Below, one piece after another: positions 13,447 to 24,135 of a stretch of 64,000 bases of DNA. The DNA comes from Hypomyces perniciosus (taxonomy: Eukaryota; Ascomycota; Sordariomycetes; Hypocreales; Hypocreaceae), in the NCBI GenBank assembly GCA_008477525.1, contig SPDT01000005.1, positions 3,596,001 through 3,660,000 on the forward strand, written 5' to 3'. Positions within the stretch are counted from its first letter, which is position 1; every line of letters starts with the position of its first letter. The notes beneath the pieces were generated by a model. The model was not told where the DNA came from. It ran no database searches and worked only from the letters and a program-made list of their open reading frames with translations. The position numbers and the translations under genes were made by a program.

Positions 13447-13760
13447 ACATTGAAGGGATGAATCGTGCAGGGTTACTTTGTGAATAAACGATCATGTTTT
13501 GGATTAAGTAACCTTGTTCCAATGATCAACATGATGACCACGGACCTATTTAGAAACACAAGTATCCCGGACTCTACCACTATTAGCAAAAAATCAAGCT
13601 GATAGAACACTGAGGGGTTGTTGTTGCAGTTCTGGGTACGTGAACCACCATGTGTTGAACTAGAAAATAAACACAGTTTCTTGACTTCACCACCATCATA
13701 GAGAGGAATGCGATGAAATTACATAAAGAAGCTATTTACTGCATAATACGCGTACACAAA

Positions 13761-13786
13761 AAAAAAAGGCCCCGGGGACTTTTTTT
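13761..13786. repeat. Near-perfect 26-bp palindrome with CCCCGGGG core
   Basis: A7 then GG, the core CCCCGGGG, then AC and T7; only one base pair between the arms is mismatched. It lies about 315 bp after the Diels-Alderase stop. It could form a hairpin or cruciform; a role in transcript ending is speculative. Confidence 0.6.
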
Positions 13787-14365
13787 GACCGGTGTTGGTG
13801 TTGGGCTTTTTTCCCTCTTGTGTGATTCATGTATATAGGGTAGTCGATGCCAATATCAAGAGCAGCGCAAAGTACATGTAGCAAGCTCACCACTCACAAT
13901 CTAGCTAAGAGGGGAAATCATAGAGCAGAAAAAGGAAAGATATGTGATAAGAAATTAGATGATATCTATATTATTGTTGTTTGCTATTCGAATCATCATC
14001 CGTTGTCCTGCCATAGACACTACAGACGTTACAGACGGCCTCCGGCACCGACGTTTGTAACGGACTATCCCGACTAAGTACCGTTTACTCGGTGGATCTA
14101 AGAAAAGGCTCTGATTAATGGTCAAATCAGATCCTGGGTCTGTTCCGCATCAGGACGTCCGATATTCACTAATTTTTAATACAGAAGACAGATACAGATG
14201 TAGGCTTACGATACGAAGGCTATTCCAAATTCCAAGGCATGGCAAACGTGAAAACTCGAGGAAAAGATGCTACAAGGGTACGGAGACTACTCTGAATTCT
14301 TTGGCGACATTGGTGAGCACGCTGTAGGGGAGAAACCAATTCTATTCGTCCTTCAAAGCGTAGTA

Positions 14366-14407
14366 TTCGGCTGCGCCGAATGGGTGATCGGGGATCGGAA
14401 TTTCCGA
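14366..14407. promoter_or_regulatory. Two CGG/CCG palindromes between convergent genes
   Basis: TTCGGC-TGC-GCCGAA lies at 14366-14380 and TCGGAA-T-TTCCGA at 14395-14407. They resemble the repeats seen in cluster promoters but lie between two 3' ends, so their role is unclear. Confidence 0.35.
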
Positions 14408-14637
14408 CTGGGTCTAAAACTGAGTCCGTATCTGTGCACATTCCGAAGCATTACTCGGGCAGGGATGGGATAATAGTGAGATGGGTGAGGTAGAAAGTAT
14501 TACTACTACTTCGTACTTCGTAGTATGAAGTTTATATGCCTCTATTCTTAGCTGCAACTATCTAAAATGTCTATCGTACTAACTAACACGGTACGAGAAT
14601 AAGTATACTTCGTAGAACTGAAGTCGAAGGCCCCCCC

Positions 14638-16377
14638 CTAAACAAGCCCATCAAAGGCCCCCATACATTCGTATGTGGGGTTGTTATGAATCCACGCATC
14701 TTGGAACCCGACGCACCTCCAGCAGTTGAGGAGCCCATACGGATCGTACTTGGCCTTGAGTTGGGCCAATCGCCCGTAATTAGGCCCCCAAAACTCTCTC
14801 TGCCAATTCTTCTGCCACGGGTCTGCCTCATTTGGATATGCTGCTCCTTCTGGTGCCAATGCCGTCAGGTCGGCCGAAAGCTGCTGGGTATCCCGAGCGA
14901 GCTGCCGGCGTTCTTCCACAGTGGCGTTCCATGCATAACTTGTGCTGAAGCCGACATCCCAGTAGCTATTGCGCCACGCAGGATGTAGGGAAGTACTGCC
15001 CTGGATGTATTTGAACTGTGCTGGTGGTGTTAAAAATAGGGTCGGTGTGCGGCCCTTGCTGATTTGCGTCGTGAGGAAGCTCTGGAGAGCTTGTCGACCA
15101 TTGTCAGTATCGTGAAGCCTCTTGGGCAGAACACGGAATGCCAACAAGGGTCCCACTCCGAGATCACCAGGAGTATTCGCGATGAACTTGTTGTAAAACT
15201 CGTAGAATGTTGCGTATCTCTGGATAGAGACCGTGCCATTGATGGCTTTGACGTAGTTTGACATAGCCGACAACGATTTGGAGGCGGCCGTTTCATCTAA
15301 GAGTGGATTGAGCAGTGCTACGCTGCTGGAACTCATGGGACCACCCCAACCGTCTGAAGACAAGGCCCGCGTACTGTTGATGAGCAGGGATATAAACGGT
15401 GCCTGGTTTTGAGCTGTGGGGGTGAAGCTCAAGAGTGCAAAGGTAACAGGCATAGCCGGTTCGACCTTGACGGTAGCGCTGAGAATAACACCGAAGACTC
15501 CGCCACCAGCGCCCCGGAGTGCCCAGAAAAGCTCAACATTCTGCTTGGCGTTGCAAATGCGGTGCTGCCCATCTGGTGTGACAATTTCTACTTCGAGAAG
15601 TCTATCAGAGCCAAGCCCGAATTTTGGTGAGAGAACAGAATGGCCCCCAAACAGGCTCCAACCTCCAACAATGGCAACAGTCGGAGAGGAGGGGCCCACA
15701 AGGGTAACGTTATTCCTGTTCGCAAAGGCCTGGGCTTCATTGGAGTTGACCCCTGCACCAAAGGTAATGGCGCGGACTGGCTTGGCCTTGCGTCCAGATG
15801 GCTGGAAGGATTCGTGATACTTCATGCTCTTGAGGTTGCGGACCCATAAGGCTAGAGAGCCCTGCATACTGCTGCGTGTCATGTAGTCATGTCCACTGGC
15901 CTTGATGGAAATCGGCGTACCGGTCCTCTGTGAGAACTTGTATGCGGCCTGGACGTCCTTGGCGCTTCTGACATCAAGGTACCACGTGGAGACGAGGCCT
16001 TGGTTGCACCGTCCATCCGTCGATGACAATGCCTGAGGGTCGCTCGGATCCAAGAAGCAGTCATTGGTCGTGTTGGAAATGCAGCCGTCCCCATATAGAT
16101 GGAAGAATCCTGCATAATGGTCTGTTCGGAAGGTGGTATCGAGATAGTTCTGCTGAATATTGGTGCACTGTGGCAGGTCGACTGAGACACTTTGGCCATT
16201 GTAGGTTGAGAAGCAAGGTCGAGCAAACGGTGAAGCTGCATGCAGTCTTCCAGGGACCTGATTCGCAAAAGCCTGCCAATCAGTCTTAGTTGTAATGGAG
16301 GCGACAGAAGTGATCAGCTCGCAGAAGATGAGACAAGTAGACGCCACGCTGCCGCTGCGCCGCGTGAAGATGGCCAT
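14638..16377 (-). CDS. Secreted FAD-linked oxidase, berberine-bridge-enzyme type
   Basis: Intronless, 579 residues. An N-terminal hydrophobic segment suggests secretion or the endomembrane lumen. The FAD_binding_4 domain includes SIKASGHDY, whose His is the usual covalent FAD attachment site, then SPTVAIVGGW and LFGGHSVLSPKFG. The Cys used for the second flavin bond in bicovalent enzymes appears replaced by Ser in SPTV. The BBE C-terminal motif is GLLNCWRCVGFQ. BBE-like oxidases occur in chaetoglobosin and aspochalasin clusters, where AspoA drives a double-bond isomerisation and others oxidise alcohols. Here it lies between the Diels-Alderase and P450 no. 1. The exact reaction cannot be read from sequence. 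Confidence 0.92.
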   Translation of the reverse strand: MAIFTRRSGSVASTCLIFCELITSVASITTKTDWQAFANQVPGRLHAASPFARPCFSTYNGQSVSVDLPQCTNIQQNYLDTTFRTDHYAGFFHLYGDGCISNTTNDCFLDPSDPQALSSTDGRCNQGLVSTWYLDVRSAKDVQAAYKFSQRTGTPISIKASGHDYMTRSSMQGSLALWVRNLKSMKYHESFQPSGRKAKPVRAITFGAGVNSNEAQAFANRNNVTLVGPSSPTVAIVGGWSLFGGHSVLSPKFGLGSDRLLEVEIVTPDGQHRICNAKQNVELFWALRGAGGGVFGVILSATVKVEPAMPVTFALLSFTPTAQNQAPFISLLINSTRALSSDGWGGPMSSSSVALLNPLLDETAASKSLSAMSNYVKAINGTVSIQRYATFYEFYNKFIANTPGDLGVGPLLAFRVLPKRLHDTDNGRQALQSFLTTQISKGRTPTLFLTPPAQFKYIQGSTSLHPAWRNSYWDVGFSTSYAWNATVEERRQLARDTQQLSADLTALAPEGAAYPNEADPWQKNWQREFWGPNYGRLAQLKAKYDPYGLLNCWRCVGFQDAWIHNNPTYECMGAFDGLV

Positions 16378-16726
16378 GCTGTCAGTCCCCTTGTCTTGTT
16401 ACTCGTGTGTTTTGACCAAGATACGAGCCAAAGAGTTTGACGATCTCATCAATAAGAGGCTGTGAGGGGGCCATGTTTACTTTTATAGCGATGAAGTCTA
16501 TTCTATACTACTAATACGACCTATCTTTAAAACGAAACGACTACTATTCCGTATCTAGTGGAGAGTCCGACCGTCCCCCGGCCCTCAGCTGATTCTTGTC
16601 GTCGCAGCCTAAATGTAGATGGAGGATAGCCGTAAGCCCCGTCTTACTCGCCGAATGGCCAATCCCACGGAGCCCCGATCCTTGACGACCGCTATCTACA
16701 GTCATCTTACGAAGTCCACCCTTCCG
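16378..16726. promoter_or_regulatory. Upstream region of the FAD oxidase
   Basis: About 350 bp lie between the FAD oxidase start and the P450 no. 1 stop. It is the presumed FAD oxidase promoter; no clear TCGG/CCGA inverted repeat was found. Confidence 0.5.
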
Positions 16727-18556
16727 TCATTGAATCGTCTTCTCTTTGAACAGAACAGGAACCATTGGGCTCGGACTGTTGGCAAAGTCATGCACCATGT
16801 TTGGAGGTCGAGACTGCCTTTTAGGCCACATAACATCGTAGCGGGTCAGAATGTGAATCAGGATCAGCTTGATCTCATAGCTGGCGTAGTATCTGCCAGG
16901 ACAAGCGTGGGTACCAGCACCAAAGTTGATGGCATTCTCCGAAGCGTAGGCGAAATGGTGTCTGCTTGCATCACCGGATTTGTTGCGCATTCCCAGGAAA
17001 CGCCAAGGGTCGAACTTGTCTGGGTCTGGATACACGTCGGGATCATGGTTCAGTTCATAATTCGCAAACGAGAACTGCGTGTGCTTAGGAATCCGCAGGC
17101 CGTCGCGGAAAACCCAAGGCTTGACGGCAGATCGCTGCACGGTAACTGCATCTCGCGTAAATATGCTGTAGCTTGCAAGAATGATAACACCAGATTTACT
17201 TACCAAGGCCAATGGAATGCATTCGCTGACTTTCAGCCATGAAGCTGTCGAGCTTTTCCAGTGCAGTAAGAGCTTGCTTGTTCCATCGTCCGTCTTTGCA
17301 TGTAGAATGCACGGTTTGGATCTCCTCAATGATCTCCTTCATAACGTCTGGGCGATCAAGGAGATCGTACAGGACAGACAGACCGGTCGCAGAGCTAGAG
17401 TGTACGGAAGCGATGCCCAAGAACATCTGCTCATCTACCAACTCATGGACTTTCTTGGAGCGACCATCAGCAGCGGCAATGGACCACTGAACTCCGTCGG
17501 GCTCTCCAGATTCGGTGTTCTCGCCAGCAAGACGCTTCTCGAGTACTGGGGCCATCAGCTCAGCGGCTCGCAGGCGATTTGCGAGAATAGCCTTGGAACC
17601 AGAATGCTGCCATCGTGCTAGCCATCGCATTGGACGAGAATATTGTTTGCGGATTTCCTGAGCGGCTTGATGGGCCATGATAGTGGTCTGAACGCCAATC
17701 TGCACCCACTCGTCATTGCGAGCCAACTCTATACCCGCAAGGACCCTAGCTGTTGCACGGGAAACGGTATAGGAAATCGCCATGTAAGGGGGGAATGGGG
17801 TCCATTCTGTAAGTGTGAGCCCTGATCTCTGGCATCATGGTGAAATGTGCATGTTCTTACCTGGAAATTTTGGCAGCTGAGACTCTAGTGCGAGATCAAT
17901 TTCTTCTTGAATGCCATCGACAAGAACAGCTAAAATGAGCATTAATTTACTGGCAAATGGTAATGCAAAAACTACCGTGGCCAACGTACTCAGGTGCTTG
18001 TTCAAGTCAGTGCGGACGATGTGTGCTGCGATATCTGTCTGTTGAGGCGCATTGCTATGGTCGAGCAGGAATGCCTGAAGAAGAATAATAATAAGAATAA
18101 TATTAATTTTAAAGGCCAAATTCAATATAATTGCCCAAAAAGCCATTTACGCACCTGGTTGGAGTACAATGGAAAACTCAGTCGGTTCTGAGGCGCACCT
18201 TTCACCTCGCTGAGATATTTCCAAGGGAGAATGACCTGGGGATGGTCCGGATTCGCTGGGTTTCTAATTTTGAATGGCAAGCCACGTTTGGTGTACTTGA
18301 AGGCTTGTCAGAATTAGCTCAAACACCAATGGTGGTCTTAACGAACATTTTGGTAGCCCTCGTGGAGCAGTAAGCGAGTGTCGCGTACGTAGCGATCAGT
18401 CGAATTATCGCCATCATTGAATGCGAGGCTCGGAATGTGGTCAAGATTCTCCCGTGATGCCTTGTTTACTGTGTAAATCGCAATTGCCCCTACGAGGATC
18501 GCGATGGCAACATATGGGTAAAATGGCGATTGCAACAAGAAGCTGATTCCCGACAT
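16727..18556 (-). CDS. Cytochrome P450 monooxygenase no. 1
   Basis: Six exons: 18347-18556, 18155-18295, 17990-18074, 17861-17929, 17204-17806 and 16727-17145. They join in frame to 508 residues. The start MSGISFLLQS precedes a membrane anchor (about residues 9-32), so it should sit on the ER membrane. Signatures: ExxR as ESQR in the K helix, the PERF-like region KFDPWRFLG, and the haem loop FGAGTHACPGR, whose Cys binds the iron. The third intron is taken as 17930-17989 (donor GTACGT), which restores the typical HLTVLVDGIQEEID segment. An upstream ATG at 18613 exists but adds no recognisable sequence. The gene probably hydroxylates or further oxidises the cytochalasan carbons; the position is unknown. 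Confidence 0.93.
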
Positions 18557-19134
18557 GATGGAGATAAATGCCCAAACTGAGCAGTACACAATGGAACAGA
18601 AAGATCTATACAAAGAAAGAGTGAGGCTCTAGATATTCTTCTACGTGTTCGGAAATGCTGTCTTCAAGATGGACACATCATTCAGCATTGATGTGGACTT
18701 TCGGGAGCGGAAATCCCGATCGTCTTCGCACCCAAGCCGCTGCGTACTCCGGATCCCGTCTGAGGCATCGCCGCATCGGCGACTAAACAAATCCACGGAT
18801 CACTCATAGGCCCCATAGTTTGTGCAGCTGATGAGACCCCGATTTTGTCACGATTACCTTTAGGAAATGCATTAATCCCCATTGGTTCCGATCTATCTAT
18901 CATTGTTTCTTTCTTAGACTAACAGAGTGTAAGTTGGTCATCGATGCAAGGATCTCTGCCTTGTCATGTTTGCCCACTCACCCCTTCTGCCATAATTCAC
19001 TCTAGGATACTTCGTACACCATGCAGTCTTTTATACGAGATGGCTTTTTCGGTGAGAGAATAAATTGAATAAATAAAGAGCTAAAATAATTAGAAAAAAC
19101 CACTCTACGAAGTATAGCCTTCATCAAATGCGTA
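18557..19134. promoter_or_regulatory. Upstream region of P450 no. 1
   Basis: This stretch lies between the P450 no. 1 start and the stop of the calycin-like gene. It carries the 19-bp inverted repeat at 18701-18719 and TACGRAGTA copies at 19008-19016 and 19106-19114. No gene was recognised. Confidence 0.55.
18701..18719. promoter_or_regulatory. Inverted repeat TCGGGA-N7-TCCCGA, candidate Zn2Cys6 site
   Basis: Perfect 6-bp arms with a 7-nt spacer lie 145 bp upstream of the P450 no. 1 ATG. Position and symmetry fit a binding site for the cluster's Zn2Cys6 regulator; binding is inferred. Confidence 0.45.
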
Positions 19135-19751
19135 CTACTCGTTTGGGCCTCCGATATAGTCGTGCACCATTGTCGCCTTCTCAATCTGATCGCCCTTTAC
19201 GGTGGTATTGTACTTGCATAATCGCCGCTCTCCATCAATCGTCTCGAATCCCCATACTGTTGTAGTGGTCCATCCAATGTTCTCGCTTTCAACAACTTCT
19301 ATTATCGCCGCGTGATGCTCATCCACACTCTCAATCTCTCTCGCAAAGGTCTGGTCCTCGTCCACATCTTCCAAGCCAACATAATTGCAGTGCATGGTGA
19401 TCTCGCCAAAGATGGGTACCATGGCAGTTCGCTTCTCGCCATCGACAATGTACTCATTATTGGTATCGAACCCGCCCGGTCGGACGGTCTGCTTGAAACT
19501 GAATCTTGTTGCCGTCGACTCCTCTGACGGGGGGAGCTTTACATATTGGAGCTCCAGGTCCGCCCAATTGATGACTTTGCGGACGATCCATGGAATTCCT
19601 TGCTGTAAACAACACTATTAGTCTTCCTCTCAGATAAGCCACATGACGTTCTTACAAGAGCAAATGTATTTTCTAAGGAGTCAGAGAGACTCCGATTGAG
19701 GAGCCACCGTCCAGTAACATCCAGGATATTTGCTTCTGCTGGTGCTGACAT
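19135..19751 (-). CDS. Small calycin/lipocalin-like protein of unknown function
   Basis: Two exons, 19656-19751 and 19135-19602, with a 53-nt intron, give 187 residues. The N-terminus DVTGRWLLNRSLSD contains a GxW element like that of calycins, followed by QGIPWIVRKVINWADLELQ, a series of likely beta strands and WGFETIDGERRLC near the C-terminus. This matches a conserved fungal family of small lipocalin-like proteins with no fixed biochemical role that I know. It has no signal peptide, so it is probably cytosolic. It is transcribed divergently from P450 no. 2 across a 358-bp shared promoter, inside the cluster, which suggests co-regulation. It could bind a hydrophobic intermediate, catalyse a pericyclic or isomerising step, or be a bystander. 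The fold call is by pattern only. Confidence 0.8.
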
Positions 19752-20109
19752 GGCTGGTCAATTTTGGATAGATGTGCGAAAATCTAGGGCTCCCGATAAT
19801 GAGACGATATTCGATGGACATATACGAAGTATTCACTGTAGGATTCTTTTCGGGGGGTTCTCTTTGGGTCACAAATCGCTGTCTACCTCGGCTCCCGATT
19901 CGTCGGCCAGCCGATTCGCGGACTCGGAGCTGAAGTCGGAGAATCCGGCCTCACAAGCATCTCCAAGCTCTGTCTTACACAAGACAGCCTAGTGAGGTTT
20001 ATAATAATTCCAAGATTGGTAAATATTGGCAAGCCCTTGGTTAGAGTGCTTTTGCCGTTTGCTGGGGACATCACATTAATCCTGCTTGATCGTCTTTCCC
20101 ATCAGTGTC
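19752..20109. promoter_or_regulatory. Bidirectional promoter of calycin-like gene and P450 no. 2
   Basis: A shared 358-bp region contains two adjacent CGG/CCG inverted repeats at 19888-19898 and about 19903-19914, and a TACGAAGTA copy at 19823-19831. Confidence 0.6.
19888..19914. promoter_or_regulatory. Paired inverted repeats TCGG-CTC-CCGA and TCGG-CCAG-CCGA
   Basis: Two inverted TCGG/CCGA repeats, with 3-nt and 4-nt spacers, lie side by side between divergent cluster genes. They are the densest candidate regulator site in the window; binding is inferred. Confidence 0.45.
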
Positions 20110-21929
20110 ATGATGATTGGCTCACAGCTAATCGAGGATTTGCAATACGAGTATGTTCGCCTGCAAGAGAACTACTATGTCATCAAGCAAACATTCGCGG
20201 GCCTTCGTTTGACAAAATGGCAATTGGCCCGTCTACTTCTGGCTCAGATATGGCGGGAAATGCCCCCTAGAGTGGCGCTCGGCCTGGGAATCGCGGCAAC
20301 ACTGCTCTTGGGATGGATCATTTCCGCGATTTTCTTCCGTCCACGCTCACTTAGGAGCCTTGGAATACCTATTGTGGGGAAATCCAAAGGTAGCAAAATG
20401 GACTTTCTCCAGGTGATGAAAGAGGCTGCCAAAAAGGTGGGTTCCCGCTGCTCCAATAGCACCAGGATGTAAAATTGACCACTTTGGCAGTATCCCAACC
20501 GTCCATTTGGGATGCGTGCTTTTGGGACTGACTATGTTGTCTTCCCTTCGAATCAATTTGACGAGATCAAGCGACTACCGGAGTCCAAGGCATCATCACT
20601 GGAGTACCTCCAGGAAGCTTTTCATGCCACCTGGTCAGGCATTCCTCGTCACAGCGACGAGATGATGAAGTGAGTTAGAGGAGAAGGTTGGGGATGTATG
20701 TGAATGGCTGTTGACAACTATTAGAGCTGTATCGGTTGATCTTGCTCGGGCCATTCCCTCTCTGGTCAATCAGCGACAACGAGACTGTGCCTCGTCCTGC
20801 GAAGCTGCCATCGGACATTGTGATGACTGGAAAGAAGTCACTCTCTTTTCAACCTCACAGAAAATTGTTGTTTCAACAAATTCCAGCGCCTTTGTGGGGA
20901 GAGACTTGGGAAATAACCCCAAGTGGATTTCGCACGTCAATCGCCTGACGATGGCTGTTGCAATTCCGTCCATCATCATCAGTCTGATCCCAGTCATTCT
21001 GCGACCGTTCATCAAGCCCTTGGTTTTTGCCCCTGCAATTTATACCCGCTACATGCTCTCTCGCCTTCTTGAGCCCGTTGTAAAAGAAGACATCCAAGAG
21101 TATGAGTCGAGCATCAAGGGTAAGAGGGAATTCGTAGATCCACAGGAAAAGGGCAAGGTGGCGTTGACGAGCTGGCTCCTACGCCGTTATCCTTCTGGGC
21201 TAAAGAATACCTCTGATCGACTGAAGGAAGATTACATCAACATCTCCTTCGAGTCGACCACGTCCACTGCTGGCACTCTATTCTACATTATGACTGAATT
21301 GGCCGCGGATCCAGAACTGGTCAATGCCCTCCGCGATGAGATCAAGTCGCTTGCCCCAGATGAGAAGCTATCTCTAACGCACCTCAACGAGTTCAAGAAG
21401 TTGGACAGCGTCATGCGCGAATCAGCAAGAGTCAACCCCTTCAGTCACAGTAAGTCTGCTCTGGTATTTCTTTACTCTACGTAATATTGCCTTCCTGACA
21501 TTCGGCATAGTTGTTCTCTGGCGAAGAGTCATGCAGCCCATCAAGCTCAGCGTTGGCCCTGAACTGCCCTCCGGCATCAACATCTGCGTAGACGCGCACC
21601 ACATCAACTTCTCACCGGATCTCTGGAAGAACCCTGAGGAGTTTGATGGCCTTCGCCACTACCGCGCTCGTCAGACGACTGGCAATGAACAGCGGTTCAA
21701 GTTTGCCAACCTAGGGTCAGATTCGCCCGGTTGGGGTGACGGCCCCCAGGCCTGCCCTGGCAGACTGTTTGCGGATAATACGCTCAAGATTGTTCTCATT
21801 CATCTCTTGATGAATTATGACTTCAAATACCGCCCAGGAGAAGGCAAACCGAAGAAGGGGAGCATGCCGAATGGCTCCATGTACCCGGACATGGGGGCCA
21901 AACTACTTTTCAGAGCACGCAAGGTGTGA
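20110..21929 (+). CDS. Cytochrome P450 monooxygenase no. 2
   Basis: Four exons: 20110-20436, 20491-20669, 20725-21449 and 21511-21929. They join in frame to 549 residues. The first ATG (MMIGSQLIED) leaves about 50 residues before a membrane segment (ALGLGIAATLLLGWIISAIF), longer than usual. Signatures: VDLARAIPSLVNQ and DDWKEVTLF typical of fungal P450s of this clan, an I-helix region FESTTSTAGT, ExxR as ESAR, and the haem loop WGDGPQACPGRLFA with the iron-binding Cys. The loop begins with Trp rather than Phe. It is divergent from the calycin-like gene and convergent with the BVMO. A tailoring oxidation of the cytochalasan is likely; the site is unknown. Confidence 0.93.
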
Positions 21930-22202
21930 TTATGAAGCAGGGGAAGATGGTGTGTTCTGTAACGTCAGCTATTTAGTCAGTCCTGTTCATTTTTAATAGG
22001 GCCTCTTAAAACCAGAACTGATTCATGATGCTAGCCATGTATACTTCTCTCTCACACAGCGCACTCGCAAAGACATTAAAGCAATAGACAATAAATTAGA
22101 GTTGGAATCAGTCAAGGCACTAGACACCTTTTTTTTTTCTTCAAAAAGTGACATTTTTTGGAAGGATTTTGCTATGGTGAAAAGAAAACTATGCCTAAAA
22201 GT

Positions 22203-24135
22203 CTATCGCCTTTCCATCCCTTTCATATTGCCCTCCCTTCTCCACTCCTTCATGACTCTATCCCACTCCATGATTCCCTTGGGATAAGTCCCCCATCGCG
22301 CCGTGTACTGCTCTGGATTACCCTCGGCGTTGTAGTAGCTGGGTGTACAGGTCTGATGGAATTTCATCTTCATGTCTCCTCCTTCCTCCATCTGGCTCAC
22401 CCAATCAGCCACGGCCTCTTCAGTGGGCTCAATGACTTCATATGTTCCATCCTGAAGCACCTCTGCAATAACCTCCGCGATGTGCTCGCCGGCTATATAT
22501 GTAGTATGAGTCCAGGTCACTCCCACCCCAGACTGAATAGCACCAATGTTCAAGTGATTGGGGAAGTCCCGGCAGTGGATGCCGAACAGAGTTCTTGGCC
22601 CAGTTTCCCTCCATGCATCATCGATAGTTTTGCCTTTTGATCCAATAAGTTGGATACCAGTTCGATGGTGGAAGTCGGAGGCAAGGTAGAACTCGAATCC
22701 CGTAGCAAAGATAAGAATATCGACTTCATGCTCCTCGTCATTGGTGACGACACCGGTCTTTGTGAGATAAGCGATACCCTTCCCATCCGTATCAATGAGT
22801 TCGACATTGGGCTCATTGAAGGTGGCGAGAAAGGTGTTGTGAAAGACGGGTCGTTTGCACAGAAACGAATACCACGGCTTGAGCTTCTCTGCTGTTTCCT
22901 TGTCGTGCACTTGTTGATCGACCAATTTACGAATGCGCTCCATCCACCGGAAGTTTGCAAGATTCATCAGGTCTGGGATCTCCTCTGGCTTTACCTCCGC
23001 ACCAGCCTCCTTGGCTTCCCTCATAATATTGCGGAGGACCAAAACATCGAGCCCCTCGACAGCTGAGCACTCCATATCGGACATATCACCTTGAAGAACA
23101 TTAGCGAGAGTGACCATTCTATCTTGCTGCCAGTTCAACCCCAGCGTGGAAGCCATATTAGGATCAGTGTTCCAATTCTCACGGAAGCCAATTGTCGACG
23201 GTGTTCGCTGGAAGACCAGAAGTCTTTTTGCACTCTGGGCCAGCAGTGGGATGATGGCGACACCAGTAGCGCCGGTGCCGATAACTCCCACAGTCTTGTC
23301 TGCTAATTCTGTCATGTCGCAGGTTTTACCATCGCCACCGGTGATTCCGTAATCCCAACGGCCAGTGTGAAAATGAGGCCGCTCGAATTCATTAATGCCA
23401 GGAATACCAGGAAGTTGCGGTTCATGGAGAGTGCCAGTAGCCGTGACAACAAACTGGGCAATGAAGTGATCTGAGCGGTTCGTGTAGACGTGCCATCGGT
23501 GTATCTTTTCATCCCAGACCATGGAGGTAATCTGGGTCTGGAGATATGCATTTGATGTCAAATCCCATTTTTTCACCACCCGGTCAATATGCTCCAGGAT
23601 TTCGGGTCCAGATGCAAAGCGGGTGGTAGGAAGATAGCCCGTCTCTTCCAAGAAGGGAAGATAGACATAGGACTCTACATCACAGAAAACTCCTTTTACG
23701 CATTACCGTCAGTATTACTCTTGTGAGGGTGTGAACCACAGACTTACCGGGATACTGGTTCCAATACCATGTGCCGCCAAACCCTGCTGCCTTGTCTAAG
23801 ATGACCAGGTCCTCAACCCCCTGCTGCTTGAGTCTGACCGCTGCTACCACGCCTCCAAATCCAGCTCCCACAATTAAAACCTTCGTCTCATTAGTGACGG
23901 GATCCCGATTTAGTGTAGCTGCGCCAACGTCATCTTTAAATCGGGAGTATGACCCTTTTGCAGACTGAAACTGTGCTATGCCGTCCTTGCGAAGACGCTT
24001 GGCTCTTTCCTCTGCATATTTAACCTTGATTGCTTCTATATCAATTTTCTCGGCTTTGAGAGGGTGGAGATGGGGTTTCTCTTCTGCCTGGAGTTCAATA
24101 GAGGGGCCCAAAATTGAGGGACCCTGGACCGACAT
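22203..24135 (-). CDS. Baeyer-Villiger monooxygenase (CcsB-like, ketocytochalasin monooxygenase type)
   Basis: Two exons, 23748-24135 and 22203-23692, with a 55-nt intron inside the conserved YPGV-CDVESY region, give 625 residues from [10 protein letters not shown]; an in-frame ATG at 24360 would add 75 residues of less convincing sequence. It has the FAD Rossmann motif [17 protein letters not shown], the BVMO fingerprint around [12 protein letters not shown], the NADPH motif GTGATG and ATGFEF near the C-terminus. In cytochalasin E biosynthesis CcsB inserts oxygen twice beside a macrocyclic ketone to form an ester and then a carbonate; single insertion explains lactone cytochalasans. By position in this cluster a macrocycle oxygen insertion is expected, but one versus two insertions cannot be told. 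Confidence 0.93.

Larger units (their letters stand above)
13447..14637. other. Convergent intergenic region (Diels-Alderase / FAD oxidase 3' ends)
   Basis: No gene was recognised. The region holds an A/T-flanked GC hairpin at 13761-13786, two CGG/CCG palindromes near 14366-14407, and copies of the TACGRAGTA 9-mer at 14507-14522 (two overlapping) and 14606-14614. Confidence 0.6.

Noticed and set aside
17930..17975. Shorter third intron or read-through in P450 no. 1
   Set aside because: The 46-nt version breaks the frame, and read-through inserts about 15 unfamiliar residues. The donor at 17989 restores the usual family sequence.
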